Below are positions 60,205 through 64,000 of a DNA stretch of 64,000 nt, piece after piece. Within the stretch, counting starts at the first letter, position 1. Every line of letters starts with the position of its first letter. The stretch is from Paramylibacter ulvae (lineage in GTDB: Bacteria > Pseudomonadota > Alphaproteobacteria > Rhodobacterales > Rhodobacteraceae): contig NZ_BMZF01000002.1 in assembly GCF_014652655.1 (NCBI RefSeq), forward strand, positions 124,001 through 188,000, read 5' to 3'. Both the position numbers and the translations under genes were made by a program. The notes under the pieces are model-generated. The model searched no databases and was not told where the DNA came from. It saw nothing but the letters and a program-made list of their open reading frames with translations.

Positions 60205-61035
60205 ATGCCACATCAGTATCTATATCCTCTTCAAACGTCCTTTCGTGAATATCAGAGCAATATGTTTTCTTATCTGACTGCCATGTTTCGTCACGCCCGC
60301 CTGCGGATCAGCCAGCGTATTTGGCGCCGCAAGCTTCGGTATGCGACAAAACATAATACAAATGATATCGAAGACATCCAACGCAGATTGCGCCGCATCG
60401 CATTTGAACGGTCAAAAATGAACGCAGGCGCGGTTGAACAATTATCAACAACACTGACCGACCAAATCGCGCTTAATGCACCCAGCAAAACAGATTGGTG
60501 CAAACGACCCAAAACATGGTCAGCGAGTCAATCTCGTTTGCCCATCGCGAATGCGGAAAAAACTCAAAAAATTTGCGATTCTGTGATTTTGTTTCATGAC
60601 TGCCCGTTGGGCAATATTCAGTTGGAACAGACAACGTCGTCGCAAAATGAAACCACCGCGAATTTTGCCCTATCGATCAAGGTGGGGAAATTCGAAGGGT
60701 CGTATTTGTCCTTGGTGGTGACGCTGCCAAATGATGCGATAATCGATTTGTCGCCCAATCATATTTTGCAATCAAATCTATTGATTGATTGCGATCCATC
60801 CATGGATATTTACGCGCGTTTGAACCTGCAATCAAAATCAGGAACACAACAAATAATCCGTACATTTGATCCCACGGATTTGGGCCATTTAGTAAACTTC
60901 GATTTGGTTGGTCATATCACGCAGGTTCGCGTTATCGACAAATCGTGGATTGATGTCAGTTTTGACAATCCAGAAAACCAAACCATTGTTTTGCACGATC
61001 TCACTTGTTTTCGCAGACGACGCGCTGCAATTTGA
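60205..61035 (+). CDS. Hypothetical protein, probably conserved in Rhodobacterales
   Basis: 276 residues. The N-terminal 70 residues are basic (FRHARLRISQRIWRRKLRYA, LRRIAFERSK), then a middle linker and a beta-rich C-terminal half (FEGSYLSLVVTLPNDAI, LINYCDPSMDIYARLNLQSKS-like) with no signal peptide. ATG 60262 is another possible start. I do not recognise a named family. It reads in the same direction as the downstream fadH gene, 64 bases before it, and could be cotranscribed. Confidence 0.65.
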   Translation: MPHQYLYPLQTSFREYQSNMFSYLTAMFRHARLRISQRIWRRKLRYATKHNTNDIEDIQRRLRRIAFERSKMNAGAVEQLSTTLTDQIALNAPSKTDWCKRPKTWSASQSRLPIANAEKTQKICDSVILFHDCPLGNIQLEQTTSSQNETTANFALSIKVGKFEGSYLSLVVTLPNDAIIDLSPNHILQSNLLIDCDPSMDIYARLNLQSKSGTQQIIRTFDPTDLGHLVNFDLVGHITQVRVIDKSWIDVSFDNPENQTIVLHDLTCFRRRRAAI

Positions 61036-61048
61036 CGTTGCGTTTTAG

Positions 61049-64000
<2,952 letters not shown>

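Overview
The window looks like a chromosomal segment of a marine alphaproteobacterium of the roseobacter type (Rhodobacterales). Pointers are the exosortase of the VPLPA-CTERM class with a matching substrate, the XRE/ScfR-type acyl regulator, the L,D-transpeptidase and LysR/LysE/EamA gene styles, and frequent ATGA or GTGA start-stop overlaps. Base composition is AT-richer than in most roseobacters, so one of the lower-G+C lineages is likely; the genus is not certain. No tRNA, rRNA, CRISPR array, prophage or insertion sequence was seen.

Layout. 1-4.85 kb: end of a LysR regulator, isocitrate lyase (aceA), a lipoprotein lytic transglycosylase, and an ScfR/RamB-like regulator read toward them; aceA and the regulator share an upstream tandem TTTACAAA motif. 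4.98-14.8 kb: first surface-polysaccharide block, with a Wzx-like flippase, an O-antigen polymerase/ligase-like protein, two tandem right-handed beta-helix proteins (only the first with RTX repeats), and a minus-strand operon of a split PssD/PssE-type glycosyltransferase, a Gfo/Idh/MocA oxidoreductase and an aldo/keto-reductase-like protein. 14.9-28.6 kb: a compact natural-product locus with a Sfp-type phosphopantetheinyl transferase, a degenerate CPBP membrane protein, a methyltransferase, a 3450-residue hybrid NRPS-PKS, and a rhomboid protease. 28.6-36.3 kb: second polysaccharide block, with rmlCBDA for dTDP-L-rhamnose, two family-2 glycosyltransferases, an asparagine synthase, and a probable unannotated short transcript. 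36.3-44.5 kb: ordinary accessory genes (transporters, LysR plus quinone-oxidoreductase-like enzyme, L,D-transpeptidase, YHYH protein, small secreted proteins, an FMN-binding protein). 44.5-55.9 kb: exosortase/exopolysaccharide locus, two divergent operons encoding XrtD-EpsI, an outer-membrane beta-barrel, an export protein, a TPR lipoprotein, an ExoY-like initiating transferase, an AAA ATPase, a Wzz-type protein and a CpsD-type kinase, followed by a VPVPA-tailed substrate. 56.2-64 kb: housekeeping genes (folC, accD, CPBP protease, lipoprotein, fadH, prolyl aminopeptidase).

The most interesting system is the single-protein assembly line at 17.6-28.0 kb, read as A-PCP-KS-AT-ACP-AMT-C-A-PCP-TE. 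It should load an amino acid, extend it once with malonyl-CoA, convert the beta-ketone to an amine with the embedded aminotransferase, couple the result to a second unit (binding-pocket residues suggest beta-alanine) and release it. The predicted product is a small 3,4-diamino-acid amide. The needed PPTase and a possible tailoring methyltransferase lie next to it.

Several promoter regions (PPTase/pssD, both sides of the exopolysaccharide locus, upstream of the RTX protein, and with one mismatch the NRPS-PKS) carry a CRP/FNR-like GTGA-N6-TCAC palindrome. This suggests that the natural-product and polysaccharide genes are co-regulated. Domain limits, start sites and motif matches were read by eye; no database search was run.
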